Origin: CAZGLR01 sp964526635 | GTDB taxonomy: Bacteria > Zixibacteria > MSB-5A5 > GN15 > JAAZOE01 | DNA length: 44,913 bases | Assembly: GCA_964526635.1 (NCBI GenBank) | Contig: CAZGLR010000011.1 | Span: 1 to 44,913 of the forward strand | Direction: 5' to 3' | Shown: one piece after another, positions 26,119 to 33,983 of the stretch | Numbering within the stretch: the first letter of the stretch is position 1 | Layout: the number at the start of each line of letters is the position of its first letter | Made by a program: the position numbers and the translations under genes | The notes under the pieces: generated by a model | Seen by the model: the letters and a program-made list of their open reading frames with translations, nothing else | What the model was told of the DNA's origin: nothing | The model's database searches: none

Positions 26119-27285
26119 TTACCCGTCGAGACGGGCCGAGTATTCGGTTATTGTCCGCCGCCGATCGACACCGGCCCGGACAAGTGCTTTCCTGATCGAG
26201 GGGTCATCCCAGACCGGCTGGACGCCGATCTCACGGCGGACCTTCTCCGGATCCTGGAATTTCGGGTCCTTGACTTTCTCGCCCATATGGCAATCATCAC
26301 CCATCATGATCAACAGCGGGCGCGATTGCCGATCGCGATTCTGGTTTTCACGATTGACCACTGTGATGAGAAATTCGGTATATTCGCGCGATTGCGGATT
26401 CCAGACTTCATATCCATCAACGTCATATCCGGCCAGCAGAATCGGCCAGAACTGCTCCGGATGCGGAATCACAATCCCGCCTCCAAGCCCGCGTACTTCT
26501 TCGATGATTTCTTCGGTCTCATAAAAATGAGTATGGGAGAAATATCGCTTCACGATCTGTTTAACTGCCTGCAGAAAAACCTGTGCCCGATGCACCGTGT
26601 GCTCATCACAGACATCGACAAATGTTTCGAAATAATTCCGCAGCAGCTTATTCCGCAGCATTTCCAATGGTGTTTCCGAGTAATACTTGTCGATCAACTG
26701 CTTGATCTTGCGCGTTCCGGTCTGAACAAAAGCGATCAGATCGGCATCCGCTCCGGTCCTGGCGGCGGCTTCTTTGCGTCGATCCTCGTATTTCGGTTCG
26801 AGCAGGGTATCGATAAATTCATACAACTGACTGGTCCGGTACTTGAAGGTATGCGCCAGCATGCTCTTGAAGACATCGGCCTGTTCCAGCCGTGACGATT
26901 CAAAATGAGTCAGAAGCTGTACTTTCCGGTTGAAGCCACGGGAATAGCAATCTATTTCCACGCCGGAATACGTGCCGACACTGTCGATGCGGTTGTGATT
27001 GGTCGGAACAATCAACTCCAGGTCGCTGTTGGGGAATGTCTTACGCACCCGCTCCAGAATCAGGTCCATTGGTATAAATTCCGGATGCCAGTGCAGCGCC
27101 AGGACACTGTCCTGCCGGTAACAGACCTGTTCCGGCTCACTGATCCGCCTCTTCTGCTCTCCTGATAATTCCGTCGTGACCAGACTGAAATACAGCTTTA
27201 TATCAGCTTCAGTGATCTCTTCGGAAATTTTACAGGGCGGTGAAGAGTCAATAGTCGATTTTATGACTAAATTCTTTGCTTTCAT
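26119..27285 (-). CDS. PHP-like putative metal-dependent phosphoesterase, first gene of the GAK operon
   Basis: A 388-residue protein. Motifs fit the PHP fold: VLALHWHPEFIP (HxH, about 63-74), later GLGGGIVIPHPEQFWPIL and C-terminal MMGDDCHMGEKV (DxH-type). In between are ELIVPTNHNRIDSVGTYSGV and DCYSRGFNRKVQLLTHFES, where further His/Asp ligands would sit. The long helical centre (about 140-250) is unlike short PHP enzymes. I do not recognise a named family, so this is motif-based. The ATG at 27285 lies 26 bp downstream of a sigma-70 -10 box, so it is the first gene of the operon. Confidence 0.6.
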   Translation of the reverse strand: MKAKNLVIKSTIDSSPPCKISEEITEADIKLYFSLVTTELSGEQKRRISEPEQVCYRQDSVLALHWHPEFIPMDLILERVRKTFPNSDLELIVPTNHNRIDSVGTYSGVEIDCYSRGFNRKVQLLTHFESSRLEQADVFKSMLAHTFKYRTSQLYEFIDTLLEPKYEDRRKEAAARTGADADLIAFVQTGTRKIKQLIDKYYSETPLEMLRNKLLRNYFETFVDVCDEHTVHRAQVFLQAVKQIVKRYFSHTHFYETEEIIEEVRGLGGGIVIPHPEQFWPILLAGYDVDGYEVWNPQSREYTEFLITVVNRENQNRDRQSRPLLIMMGDDCHMGEKVKDPKFQDPEKVRREIGVQPVWDDPSIRKALVRAGVDRRRTITEYSARLDG

Positions 27286-27310
27286 GTTTTACTCACTATA
27301 AGTTAGTTTA

Positions 27311-27339
27311 AACATACACGTTAACCGTTTGATTGTCAA
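27311..27339 (-). promoter_or_regulatory. Sigma-70 promoter of the GAK operon
   Basis: Reading on the minus strand, TTGACA (27339-27334), 17-bp spacer, TATGTT (27316-27311). It is placed correctly for transcription of the whole operon from 27285 to 20528. Confidence 0.7.
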
Positions 27340-27431
27340 CGCCGTAATACAAGGAACATGCTCAATGGAGCGAGAGTTTCTGTGATATATCGGTTTTTGA
27401 CCGCCACTCCGACAGGTTGAGAAATGCGTAG

Positions 27432-28727
27432 ATGACAGCCGGTGATGAATTTATTTGGGGCGTAGCCACTTCGGCCTTCCAGATCGAGGGCCAGTTGCAC
27501 AACGACATGACCCGCTGGGAACGGCAGGGCGGTTTCAAAATCGACGATCGCAATCCCATCATCGGCCTTGCCGCCGATCACTGGCGCCGCTGGCGTGAGG
27601 ATTTCGAACTCCTCAATGCCCTGGCTGTCAACAGCTACCGGTTTTCCCTGGAGTGGTCGCGTATCGAGCCCTCACCGGGACGATTCGACCATAATGTCCT
27701 TGAAAAATACCGCCGGATGATCGCCCGCCTGCTCCAGATGGATATTGTCCCGATGGTCACCCTGCACCATTTCACCCATCCCCGCTGGTTTCATGATATC
27801 GCTCCCTGGACTTCTCCTGAATCAGTCGATCGGTTTATGGCCTATGTCGAACTCGTTACCGAACACATCCTCCAACCGGTGCCGTTGATTATCACCTTCA
27901 ATGAACCGCTGGTCTGGCTGCTGGCCGGTTATGCCGACGGGCGCTTTCCACCGGGACATAAAAATCTCGACGAGGTTATGCGGGGCCTCTATAACATGCT
28001 CACGGCCCATCGCCGAGCCTATGACCACATCAAGGACAAATTCCCCGATAAACAAATCGGGATGGCCAATAACTTTATGGTATTCAAACGAGCAAGGAAA
28101 AACCATCCGGTCGACAGCGAACTCCGTCGGCGCATTCACTTTTTCTATAACCTGATGATCCCTGAGGCCTTTGGCACCAATCGCCTGCATTATTTTTTCC
28201 CGTTTCTCCTGGCCTACGACAAAAAGATAGATCTCGATGACCGGATCGATTTCTGGGGTATCAACTATTATGCCCGCCTTCACGTTCAGTTTCGCCTTGA
28301 TTTCGGGCGGCCCTTTGATCTCCTTTTTCTGCATCGCTCCGAAGAGGGCAAATCCGATCTCGGTTGGGAAATCTACCCCAAAGGCCTGCGCCGCGTCTGC
28401 CGCTGGCTGAGGCCGACCGGCAAGCCGTTGTATGTTACCGAAAATGGCGTCGCGGCCCAAGATGATGCCACCCGGGTCGCTTTTTTGGAAGCCCACCTGC
28501 GGGAACTGGAATTTGCCCTGCTCGAGGGCTACCCGCTTAAGGGTTACTATCACTGGACGTTGCTGGATAACTATGAATGGCTCTACGGCAAATCCGCCCG
28601 CTTTGGACTGGTTGAAGTCAACTATGAGGATAAACTGAAACGAACTATGAAACCGAGCGGAGCCTATTACCGTGATTATATCCTGAAATCCAATATCGAC
28701 GCCGCCCTCGAGGCAAGGAGGACATAA
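27432..28727 (+). CDS. Glycoside hydrolase family 1 (beta-glucosidase-like)
   Basis: A 431-residue TIM-barrel enzyme. The opening FIWGVATSAFQIEGQ and WSRIEPSPGRFD are family hallmarks. The acid/base Glu is in TFNEP (E158) and the nucleophile in YVTENG (E337); HHFTHPRWF and the terminal HWTLLDNYEW substrate-binding motif are present. There is no signal peptide, so it acts in the cytoplasm on beta-glucosides or 6-phospho-like substrates. It is somewhat shorter than many GH1 (about 445-480 residues) but looks complete. It diverges from the GAK operon across about 150 bp. The ribosome-binding site is weak. Confidence 0.93.
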   Translation: MTAGDEFIWGVATSAFQIEGQLHNDMTRWERQGGFKIDDRNPIIGLAADHWRRWREDFELLNALAVNSYRFSLEWSRIEPSPGRFDHNVLEKYRRMIARLLQMDIVPMVTLHHFTHPRWFHDIAPWTSPESVDRFMAYVELVTEHILQPVPLIITFNEPLVWLLAGYADGRFPPGHKNLDEVMRGLYNMLTAHRRAYDHIKDKFPDKQIGMANNFMVFKRARKNHPVDSELRRRIHFFYNLMIPEAFGTNRLHYFFPFLLAYDKKIDLDDRIDFWGINYYARLHVQFRLDFGRPFDLLFLHRSEEGKSDLGWEIYPKGLRRVCRWLRPTGKPLYVTENGVAAQDDATRVAFLEAHLRELEFALLEGYPLKGYYHWTLLDNYEWLYGKSARFGLVEVNYEDKLKRTMKPSGAYYRDYILKSNIDAALEARRT

Positions 28728-28792
28728 ACTCCTTGCTAAAGGGACTGTCGCGGGCGTACTTTAGGTAAGACGATCAGGTACCGGATGTAATC

Positions 28793-29965
28793 ATGCTGCT
28801 TATTGACTATATTGCACTTATTGCCATAGGCATCGGGATGTGGTATACCCTGACCGGGGTATCGCTTCTGGCTTATGAGCGATTGCGGGCGAGAAAACCG
28901 ATTCATCCGAAATCCCTGCCGCCCATCTCAATCCTGAAGCCGCTCAAGGGTGTCGATGATGACCTTGAGGGCAATTTGAGAACTTTCTTCACCATTGATT
29001 ACCCCGTCTATGAAATCATCTTTGCCATAAATGATCTCGATGATCCCGCTATCGCTATCGTCAAATCGCTCCGGAATCAATACCCCGAAATTCCGACGCG
29101 CCTGGTTGTTGATGAACACCGTGAGGGGCTCAATCCCAAGGTTAATAATCTGGTCAACGGCTGCCGACAGGCTCGGCATGATTATTTTGTCATAAGCGAC
29201 AGCAATGTCCGGGTTCGTCCCGATTACCTGCGTCATCTCATCGCCCGCTTGCAAAAACCGAATGTCGGCCTGGTGACCTCAACTGTCCGCGGCGGCGGCG
29301 CCGAATCGCTGGGTGCTGTCCTGGAAAATCTGCATCTCAATACCTATATCACCGAGGCTGTCTTTGTCGTCAATCGCGTCTTTCGCGTCCCGGTCACGAT
29401 CGGCAAGTCAATGTGCTTCAAACGGGAAACACTTGAACATCTGGGCGGTTTCGAGGCTTTTGTCAATTACCTGTTCGAGGATGCCCTGATCGGCAAAGGT
29501 ATCAAAAAGCTCGGCCTCAAAATTAGTACCTCGAATTACTGGGTCGACAATATCAACCGGACCTGGGAAGTGCATCGCTTTTTCAATCGTCACCTTCGCT
29601 GGGCCACCATGCGCCGGCACCTGAATATTTTTCACTACTGCACCGAAATCCTCGGCAACCCGATTGTCCTGTCGCTTTTGTATCTGGCCTGGCGGCGGGA
29701 TCATTTCGCGCTCTCGATCTTCGTCGCTGTTTTGCTTATTAAAGTGGCCGCCGATACCATCGCGGCAGAACTACTGAAATCTGATCTAAAATGGCGCCAG
29801 TATCTCTGGATCCCTTTTAAAGAAATCCTGATGGGCATCCTCTGGGTATTACCGTTTTTTATTCATACCGTCACGTGGCGCGGCAATAAATTTGTCATTG
29901 GGAAGAATACGGAATTGATACCTCATGAAGACGGCGTCCCGGACGCCGACTGGAAATCCTCCTGA
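28793..29965 (+). CDS. GT2/GT21 glycosyltransferase, ceramide-glucosyltransferase-like
   Basis: A 390-residue membrane enzyme with one N-terminal TM segment and about two C-terminal ones (about 285-365). The catalytic domain has ISILKPLKGVDDDLEGNL (D1 region), LNPKVNNL, DYFVISDSNVRVRPDYL (D2), VNYLFEDALIGKGIKKLG (D3) and FNRHLRWATMRR ((Q/R)xxRW). This order is that of GT21 ceramide glucosyltransferases and of HpnI-type hopanoid glycosyltransferases. It transfers a sugar to a lipid at the inner membrane. It starts 65 bp after the GH1 gene on the same strand, so possibly co-transcribed. Acceptor lipid unknown. Confidence 0.85.
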   Translation: MLLIDYIALIAIGIGMWYTLTGVSLLAYERLRARKPIHPKSLPPISILKPLKGVDDDLEGNLRTFFTIDYPVYEIIFAINDLDDPAIAIVKSLRNQYPEIPTRLVVDEHREGLNPKVNNLVNGCRQARHDYFVISDSNVRVRPDYLRHLIARLQKPNVGLVTSTVRGGGAESLGAVLENLHLNTYITEAVFVVNRVFRVPVTIGKSMCFKRETLEHLGGFEAFVNYLFEDALIGKGIKKLGLKISTSNYWVDNINRTWEVHRFFNRHLRWATMRRHLNIFHYCTEILGNPIVLSLLYLAWRRDHFALSIFVAVLLIKVAADTIAAELLKSDLKWRQYLWIPFKEILMGILWVLPFFIHTVTWRGNKFVIGKNTELIPHEDGVPDADWKSS

Positions 29966-30001
29966 CCCTCCCGAACGGCCCGTCGGGCTACATCCATCGC
30001 C

Positions 30002-30796
30002 CTAAATCTCAAACGATGATCTGGAATCGGCCAAGTCCCTACGAATCCCCAGCCAGAGAATCTCATGCGCCGCCATCATGGTCTCGGCGGCCTCACAGAA
30101 GCGGTCACGCTTCTCCCGTGAATCATTGATGGCATACGCAATCACAGGTCGCCAGGCCGAGAGGATTTCTACGGGTTGAGCCTGTCCGGAAAAGTCCAGG
30201 CAGGCGGCAAACGATGGTATCCCGGAGATGGCTCGTGCCGACTGCCCGCGGAGCAGTCGTACGGCTACGGCAGCGTTGATCATCTCGCGGCCGCAGCAAA
30301 ATGCTCCGGCCAGAGCCGGCAGGTCCTCATCGGCAATAAAATCCCAGGTCGTCAGGATGTATTCAGAGACTGTCTCCGGCAACCCGATTTCCTCCAGACT
30401 GAATGCAATATCGCCGGTGGTCGAAACCTCGGCCAGAAAACGATTCAATTCGGCCGATGATCCGCCTGCTTCGATCAATGCCTCACGGGCCAGGGAGAAG
30501 ACGCTGCCGCGCAAGATGCCATCGCTGACGACAGCCTCTGCCGCGTGCAGCCGACGGGCTACCAGCCAGGCCGTTTCCGGCCGAATCGGCGGCAGCCAGG
30601 GAAGATCGGGATTATGCAGATAATTCCGCAGCGCCGCCAGAAGCGACATATAATCCCAGGCGGTATAGACCCAATGATTGAGAAAAAGACGCAGATCCGC
30701 TGCCGACCCCAACTCATCCAACAGGGGATGAGTCATAATCTCATCAAGCCGATCAATCAGGCGGGATGTCCATTCCCAGGTATTCTCGGAAATCAT
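30002..30796 (-). CDS. DUF3050 family (heme-oxygenase-like fold) protein
   Basis: A 264-residue all-helical protein. HPLLDELGSAADLRLFLNHW with VYTAWDYMSLLAALRNYL and LPWLPPIR is the pattern I associate with DUF3050, a heme-oxygenase-like group. Acidic/His residues such as in RRLHAAEAVVSDG could form a di-iron or haem site, but this is not shown. It lies 68 bp downstream of the B12-binding regulator gene on the same strand, probably in its operon. Distance from well-known DUF3050 members makes me cautious. Confidence 0.62.
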   Translation of the reverse strand: MISENTWEWTSRLIDRLDEIMTHPLLDELGSAADLRLFLNHWVYTAWDYMSLLAALRNYLHNPDLPWLPPIRPETAWLVARRLHAAEAVVSDGILRGSVFSLAREALIEAGGSSAELNRFLAEVSTTGDIAFSLEEIGLPETVSEYILTTWDFIADEDLPALAGAFCCGREMINAAVAVRLLRGQSARAISGIPSFAACLDFSGQAQPVEILSAWRPVIAYAINDSREKRDRFCEAAETMMAAHEILWLGIRRDLADSRSSFEI

Positions 30797-30864
30797 GGTG
30801 CCGTCAAGATACCAAAGCGCCCAGGCAGCGTCATCTAAAATCAGTACCTTTGATAATTTACCCG

Positions 30865-31788
30865 TTACCGGAGACGATCCAGCGTTTCTCGGAAGTCCCT
30901 TAAATCAGAAACATGAATGAGTTTTGCCTCACGAATAGCCTCGATATACGCTCCGGCGGCGCGCCCACCGATAATGACTTTGCAGAAAGTACCAATCATC
31001 TGCCCCAGTTTTTTTATCTCAAGCGGCAATTGCGGATCATCCGGAGGATAGATGATACTCAATGCCACCGCCCGGGCATTAGACTGACGCGCGGCATTGA
31101 CAATATCCTCAACCGGCATATTAGGCCCCAGATAATTTACCCGCCAGCCACTCGTCGCCGCCGATACCGCCGCCATGAGTGATCCGAATTCATGCAGCTG
31201 CCCCGAGGGTGTTGTTGATAGAAGCAGAGGGGCAGTATCATGCTGATTGGTTAAATCAACCATGCTGCCCAGCACGAGACGAATCACCGACGAAGCCAGA
31301 TGTTCATGCACCACCTTAATTCTGCCATCATACCACATTTGACCGATTTCCACCAGAAGCGGTTGAATCAGCTCTTCCAGAAGGCGGTGCCGGCCAAGCT
31401 CAGTCGAGGCCTGCAACAGGGCTGTCTGAAAACGGGCCGAATCGAAATCAATGATGGCATTCAAGCATCGCTGCTTAAACTCTCCGGCCGACAATGAGAT
31501 CGCCGCCGTGTATTGACCATCGGTATTCGCCTCGGTCCGCTCACTGACCAGCCGCTGCAGGGACTCGTCGGACAAACGAGCGATCTGACTGATACTCTCG
31601 CCGGATTCCGTGGCAAGCCGGAGTAGCCGGAGACGACGAATATCTTCATCAGAGTAAAGGCGCCGGTTGGTATCAGTACGGATCGGCTCGATGGCATTGT
31701 ACCGGCGTTCCCACATTCTGATAAGATGCGGTGATAATCCAGATTTCGACGCCGCCACCCGGATCGGATGAATTTGCATTGAGGCCAC
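30865..31788 (-). CDS. CarH/LitR-type MerR regulator with B12-binding domain
   Basis: A 307-residue regulator starting at GTG 31788, with AAAGGAG 6 nt upstream. The N-terminal MerR winged helix is complete (IRVAASKSGLSPHLIRMWER then RRLYSDEDIRRLRLL). A helical cobalamin-cap domain follows (about 110-190) with the CarH signature W-x9-EH (WYDGRIKVVHEH), the Trp and His-Glu that contact adenosyl. The C-terminal Rossmann B12 domain has GQLHEFGSLMAAVSAATSGW (lower-axial His, QxHxxG instead of ExHxxG), VNYLGPNMPVEDIV and VIIGGRAAG. CarH proteins repress DNA as AdoCbl tetramers in the dark and release it in light. It diverges from DUF378/DUF4397 genes across five TTAGACAA-like boxes. Light sensing is inferred, not shown. 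Confidence 0.87.
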   Translation of the reverse strand: MASMQIHPIRVAASKSGLSPHLIRMWERRYNAIEPIRTDTNRRLYSDEDIRRLRLLRLATESGESISQIARLSDESLQRLVSERTEANTDGQYTAAISLSAGEFKQRCLNAIIDFDSARFQTALLQASTELGRHRLLEELIQPLLVEIGQMWYDGRIKVVHEHLASSVIRLVLGSMVDLTNQHDTAPLLLSTTPSGQLHEFGSLMAAVSAATSGWRVNYLGPNMPVEDIVNAARQSNARAVALSIIYPPDDPQLPLEIKKLGQMIGTFCKVIIGGRAAGAYIEAIREAKLIHVSDLRDFRETLDRLR

Positions 31789-31807
31789 GCCATACTCCTT
31801 TTAATGT

Positions 31808-32003
31808 TTGTCTAAGTATCGTCTATTTTAGACAACGGAATTAAGACAAAAATGTTCACGAAAGTCGATGTTGTCAAGCTAAAAAACTGGAGAAAATTTA
31901 TAATATGTTATGTGTCAACAGAATATATCCTTTTTTTGTTTATTGTTTCTAACTTAGACAAAATATAGATTTTTATTAAATTATCGGAACAATTCTTAGA
32001 CAA
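31808..32003. promoter_or_regulatory. Cluster of TTAGACAA-like boxes in the divergent promoter region
   Basis: Copies: TTGTCTAA (31808-31815, inverted), TTAGACAA (31828-31835, whose TAGAC forms the palindrome GTCTA-TTT-TAGAC with 31821-31825), TTAAGACAA (31841-31849), TTAGACAA (31954-31961) and TTAGACAA (31996-32003). The region is AT-rich and lies between the B12-binding MerR gene and the DUF378 gene. Most likely the operators of that regulator and its control point for both directions. Confidence 0.7.
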
Positions 32004-32059
32004 TTATGTTACAGCCCTTGAAAGCAGGAAAAAACAAACTACAAAAAAAGGAGTTAACA

Positions 32060-32284
32060 ATGAAAAGTATCGATGTCATCGTTGCCGTACTGCTGGTTAT
32101 CGGCGGTCTTAACTGGGGCCTGGTTGGTCTGTTCAATTTCGACTTAGTGGGCTCTTTGCTTGGTGATATGAGCGCGTTCAGCCGCATCATTTACACTGTT
32201 GTCGGTCTTAGCGCCCTCTATCAGGCATTTCAGTGGAAAGCCATTCAGCGCCGCTGGGGTCTGGCTCTGGCCGGTAATAACTAA
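32060..32284 (+). CDS. DUF378 small membrane protein
   Basis: A 74-residue protein starting at ATG 32060 after AAAAAGGAG (a longer frame from 32006 has no ribosome-binding site). Two TM segments: IDVIVAVLLVIGGLNWGLVG with the family's GGLNWGLVGLFNFDLV motif, and IIYTVVGLSALYQAF. The family (YuzA-like) has no known function. It is first in the unit divergent from the B12-binding regulator and is probably under its control, with the DUF4397 lipoprotein 38 bp behind. Confidence 0.9.
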   Translation: MKSIDVIVAVLLVIGGLNWGLVGLFNFDLVGSLLGDMSAFSRIIYTVVGLSALYQAFQWKAIQRRWGLALAGNN

Positions 32285-32322
32285 ACCGTAAACTGTGGAT
32301 TTTTACACAAAGGATGTTCGCA

Positions 32323-33027
32323 ATGAAAGCTAACAAACTACTTTCGACTCTGGGACTGGCCGCACTGCTACTGATCGCGGTTGTCGGCTGCAGTGATGAT
32401 GATGACAACGGCGTCAATGCCACCTCGCAGACGGCCCGTGTGTTTATCACCCATGCTTCGCCTGACGCCCCCGGCGTTGACATATTTGTCGATAACGCCC
32501 CGGTGGCGGCGGTCAATGATCTTAAATTTCCCAATGCCACCGGTTATGTCGAACTCCCGGCTGGCAGCCGCAATATCAAGCTTGCCGTGACTAATCAGGG
32601 CATCGGTAATGCCGTCCTCGATCAGACTCTGGCGTTGACGGCTAACACCGATTATACGGTATTCGCCGTGGACTCGGTCTCCCGGCTCGACCTGCTGGTG
32701 TTGGTCGATGATTTGACTGCGCCAGCGGCGGGCAAGGCGCATGTTCGCTTTGTCCACCTGTCGCCGAATGCACCGGAAGTCGATGTGGTTGTCACTGGCG
32801 GCCCGGACCTTTTCACTAACCGCGCCTTCAAGACAGCCACCGCCTTTACTCCGGTGGATGCCGGAACCTATAACCTTGAAGTGCAACTGTCTTCCAATGG
32901 CACGGTCGTTTTACCCCTGCCCAATATTACCTTGCAGGATGGTAAAATCTATACGGTCTTTGCCAAGGGATTTGCCGGCGGCACGGGTAATCAGGCACTT
33001 GGAGCTGAAATAATCGTGAACAACTAA
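32323..33027 (+). CDS. DUF4397 lipoprotein
   Basis: A 234-residue protein starting at ATG 32323, 8 nt after AAAGGA. It is a lipoprotein: hydrophobic stretch then VVGC (lipobox, Cys23), followed by a Ser/Asp-rich linker. Two DUF4397-like repeats follow: VFITHASPDAPGVDIFVDN with YVELPAGSRNIKLAV, and VRFVHLSPNAPEVDVVVTG with VDAGTYNLEVQL. It is anchored to a membrane with a beta-sandwich periplasmic or surface part. It belongs to the DUF378 unit. Function unknown. Confidence 0.88.
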   Translation: MKANKLLSTLGLAALLLIAVVGCSDDDDNGVNATSQTARVFITHASPDAPGVDIFVDNAPVAAVNDLKFPNATGYVELPAGSRNIKLAVTNQGIGNAVLDQTLALTANTDYTVFAVDSVSRLDLLVLVDDLTAPAAGKAHVRFVHLSPNAPEVDVVVTGGPDLFTNRAFKTATAFTPVDAGTYNLEVQLSSNGTVVLPLPNITLQDGKIYTVFAKGFAGGTGNQALGAEIIVNN

Positions 33028-33106
33028 AAACAACAATGTAATCTGTATCTGCTGACCATGAACATACGTTGCTCGTAAAGCCCTTGCTTCACTGCGAGCA
33101 CATCCG

Positions 33107-33140
33107 GACAGGCGCGACTTCGGTGGCGCCTGTCTTTTTT
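33107..33140 (+). terminator. Rho-independent terminator with UUCG loop
   Basis: GACAGGCGC (33107-33115) pairs with GCGCCTGTC (33126-33134). The inner AC-TTCG-GT forms a stable tetraloop beyond a G-G mismatch, and a T-tract follows to 33140. It is 80 bases after the DUF4397 stop. Confidence 0.9.
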
Positions 33141-33365
33141 CAGGCAGACCCCTGGGTGTAAACTTCTCAATCACTGTTAAACCGCGGCTCCGGCTGTTAC
33201 CCGGCATGGTTTCTTCACTGTATTGCCGGCTCTGCGATCTCAATTATTTTCAAGAAAAGTACGGGACGCACTTGGTTTCGCGCATCATTCCTGCTATATA
33301 TGTATGTGAGACGGAAGCACATCCCGCCACTACTGCGGCTAACTGCCGTTGGGGAGTAACCGCAC
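33141..33365. other. Intergenic leader of the sigma-CHAT operon
   Basis: No gene seen. A GGGGAG about 9 nt before the GTG start at 33366 serves as the ribosome-binding site. No clear sigma-70 promoter is found, which leaves room for a promoter read by the operon's own sigma factor. Confidence 0.45.
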
Positions 33366-33938
33366 GTGTCTGACAACAAATGGGATGATTTGGAAATACT
33401 TGTTGAAGCCCTGCGCCGCTATGATCAGTATGCCTGGCGGTACCTGGTGGATTCTATCTTGTGGCCCCGGATTCGTACCATGTGTCGGTATCATCGCCTG
33501 ACTTTCGACGAAACTATCGATATCCTTGGCAGCTCCAATTACGATTTGTTGAATAAAATTCATGATGTCAAAGAATCGAAAAAGCTGACGGCGTATATTG
33601 CCCGTATGGTCAAGAACAAAATTATCGATTTCAAGACCGCCGCCAGACGGCAACAACCGCTGGATACCGATCTTCTTGAGATTATTCAGGACAATCAGAG
33701 TGGGGATTTCGCCCTGGTTATAGAAACCGAGCAAATGATTCGAATTGTTTTGGATGAAATTATGGAACTGCGGCCGTTGTATAAAGATATTCTGTTGCTC
33801 AAATATTTCTATATTGATGAGCCCTCCTATGAGCAAATTGCTCAACGGCTTAGCATCCCGACGTCGTCGGTGGGTCCGTATCTGCAACGGGCGATAAACG
33901 AGCTTAAGACCAAATTGCGTCTTCGCGATCTCAAATAA
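33366..33938 (+). CDS. ECF-like sigma-70 family RNA polymerase sigma factor
   Basis: A 190-residue protein starting at GTG 33366. The region-2-like part (about 12-110) is divergent: YDQYAWRYLVDSILWPRIRT, then a helical stretch ending ARMVKNKIIDFKTAARRQQP, the position of -10 recognition in ECF factors. Region 4 (about 125-185) is clearer: LRPLYKDILLLKYFYIDEPS and YEQIAQRLSIPTSSVGPYLQ, a helix-turn-helix with the usual RAINELKTKLR end. It opens a four-gene operon with a TPR-CHAT protease, so its activity may be controlled by proteolysis; no classical anti-sigma factor is recognisable. Confidence 0.85.
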   Translation: MSDNKWDDLEILVEALRRYDQYAWRYLVDSILWPRIRTMCRYHRLTFDETIDILGSSNYDLLNKIHDVKESKKLTAYIARMVKNKIIDFKTAARRQQPLDTDLLEIIQDNQSGDFALVIETEQMIRIVLDEIMELRPLYKDILLLKYFYIDEPSYEQIAQRLSIPTSSVGPYLQRAINELKTKLRLRDLK

Positions 33939-33983
33939 TCGTATTTTTTGCTCCGAATGGAAGACGTATTGGTAGGAAACATT

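Noticed and set aside
25996..26895. 299-codon plus-strand open frame
   Set aside because: It is the antisense of the PHP-like and amphi-Trp genes, which have motifs and ribosome-binding sites.
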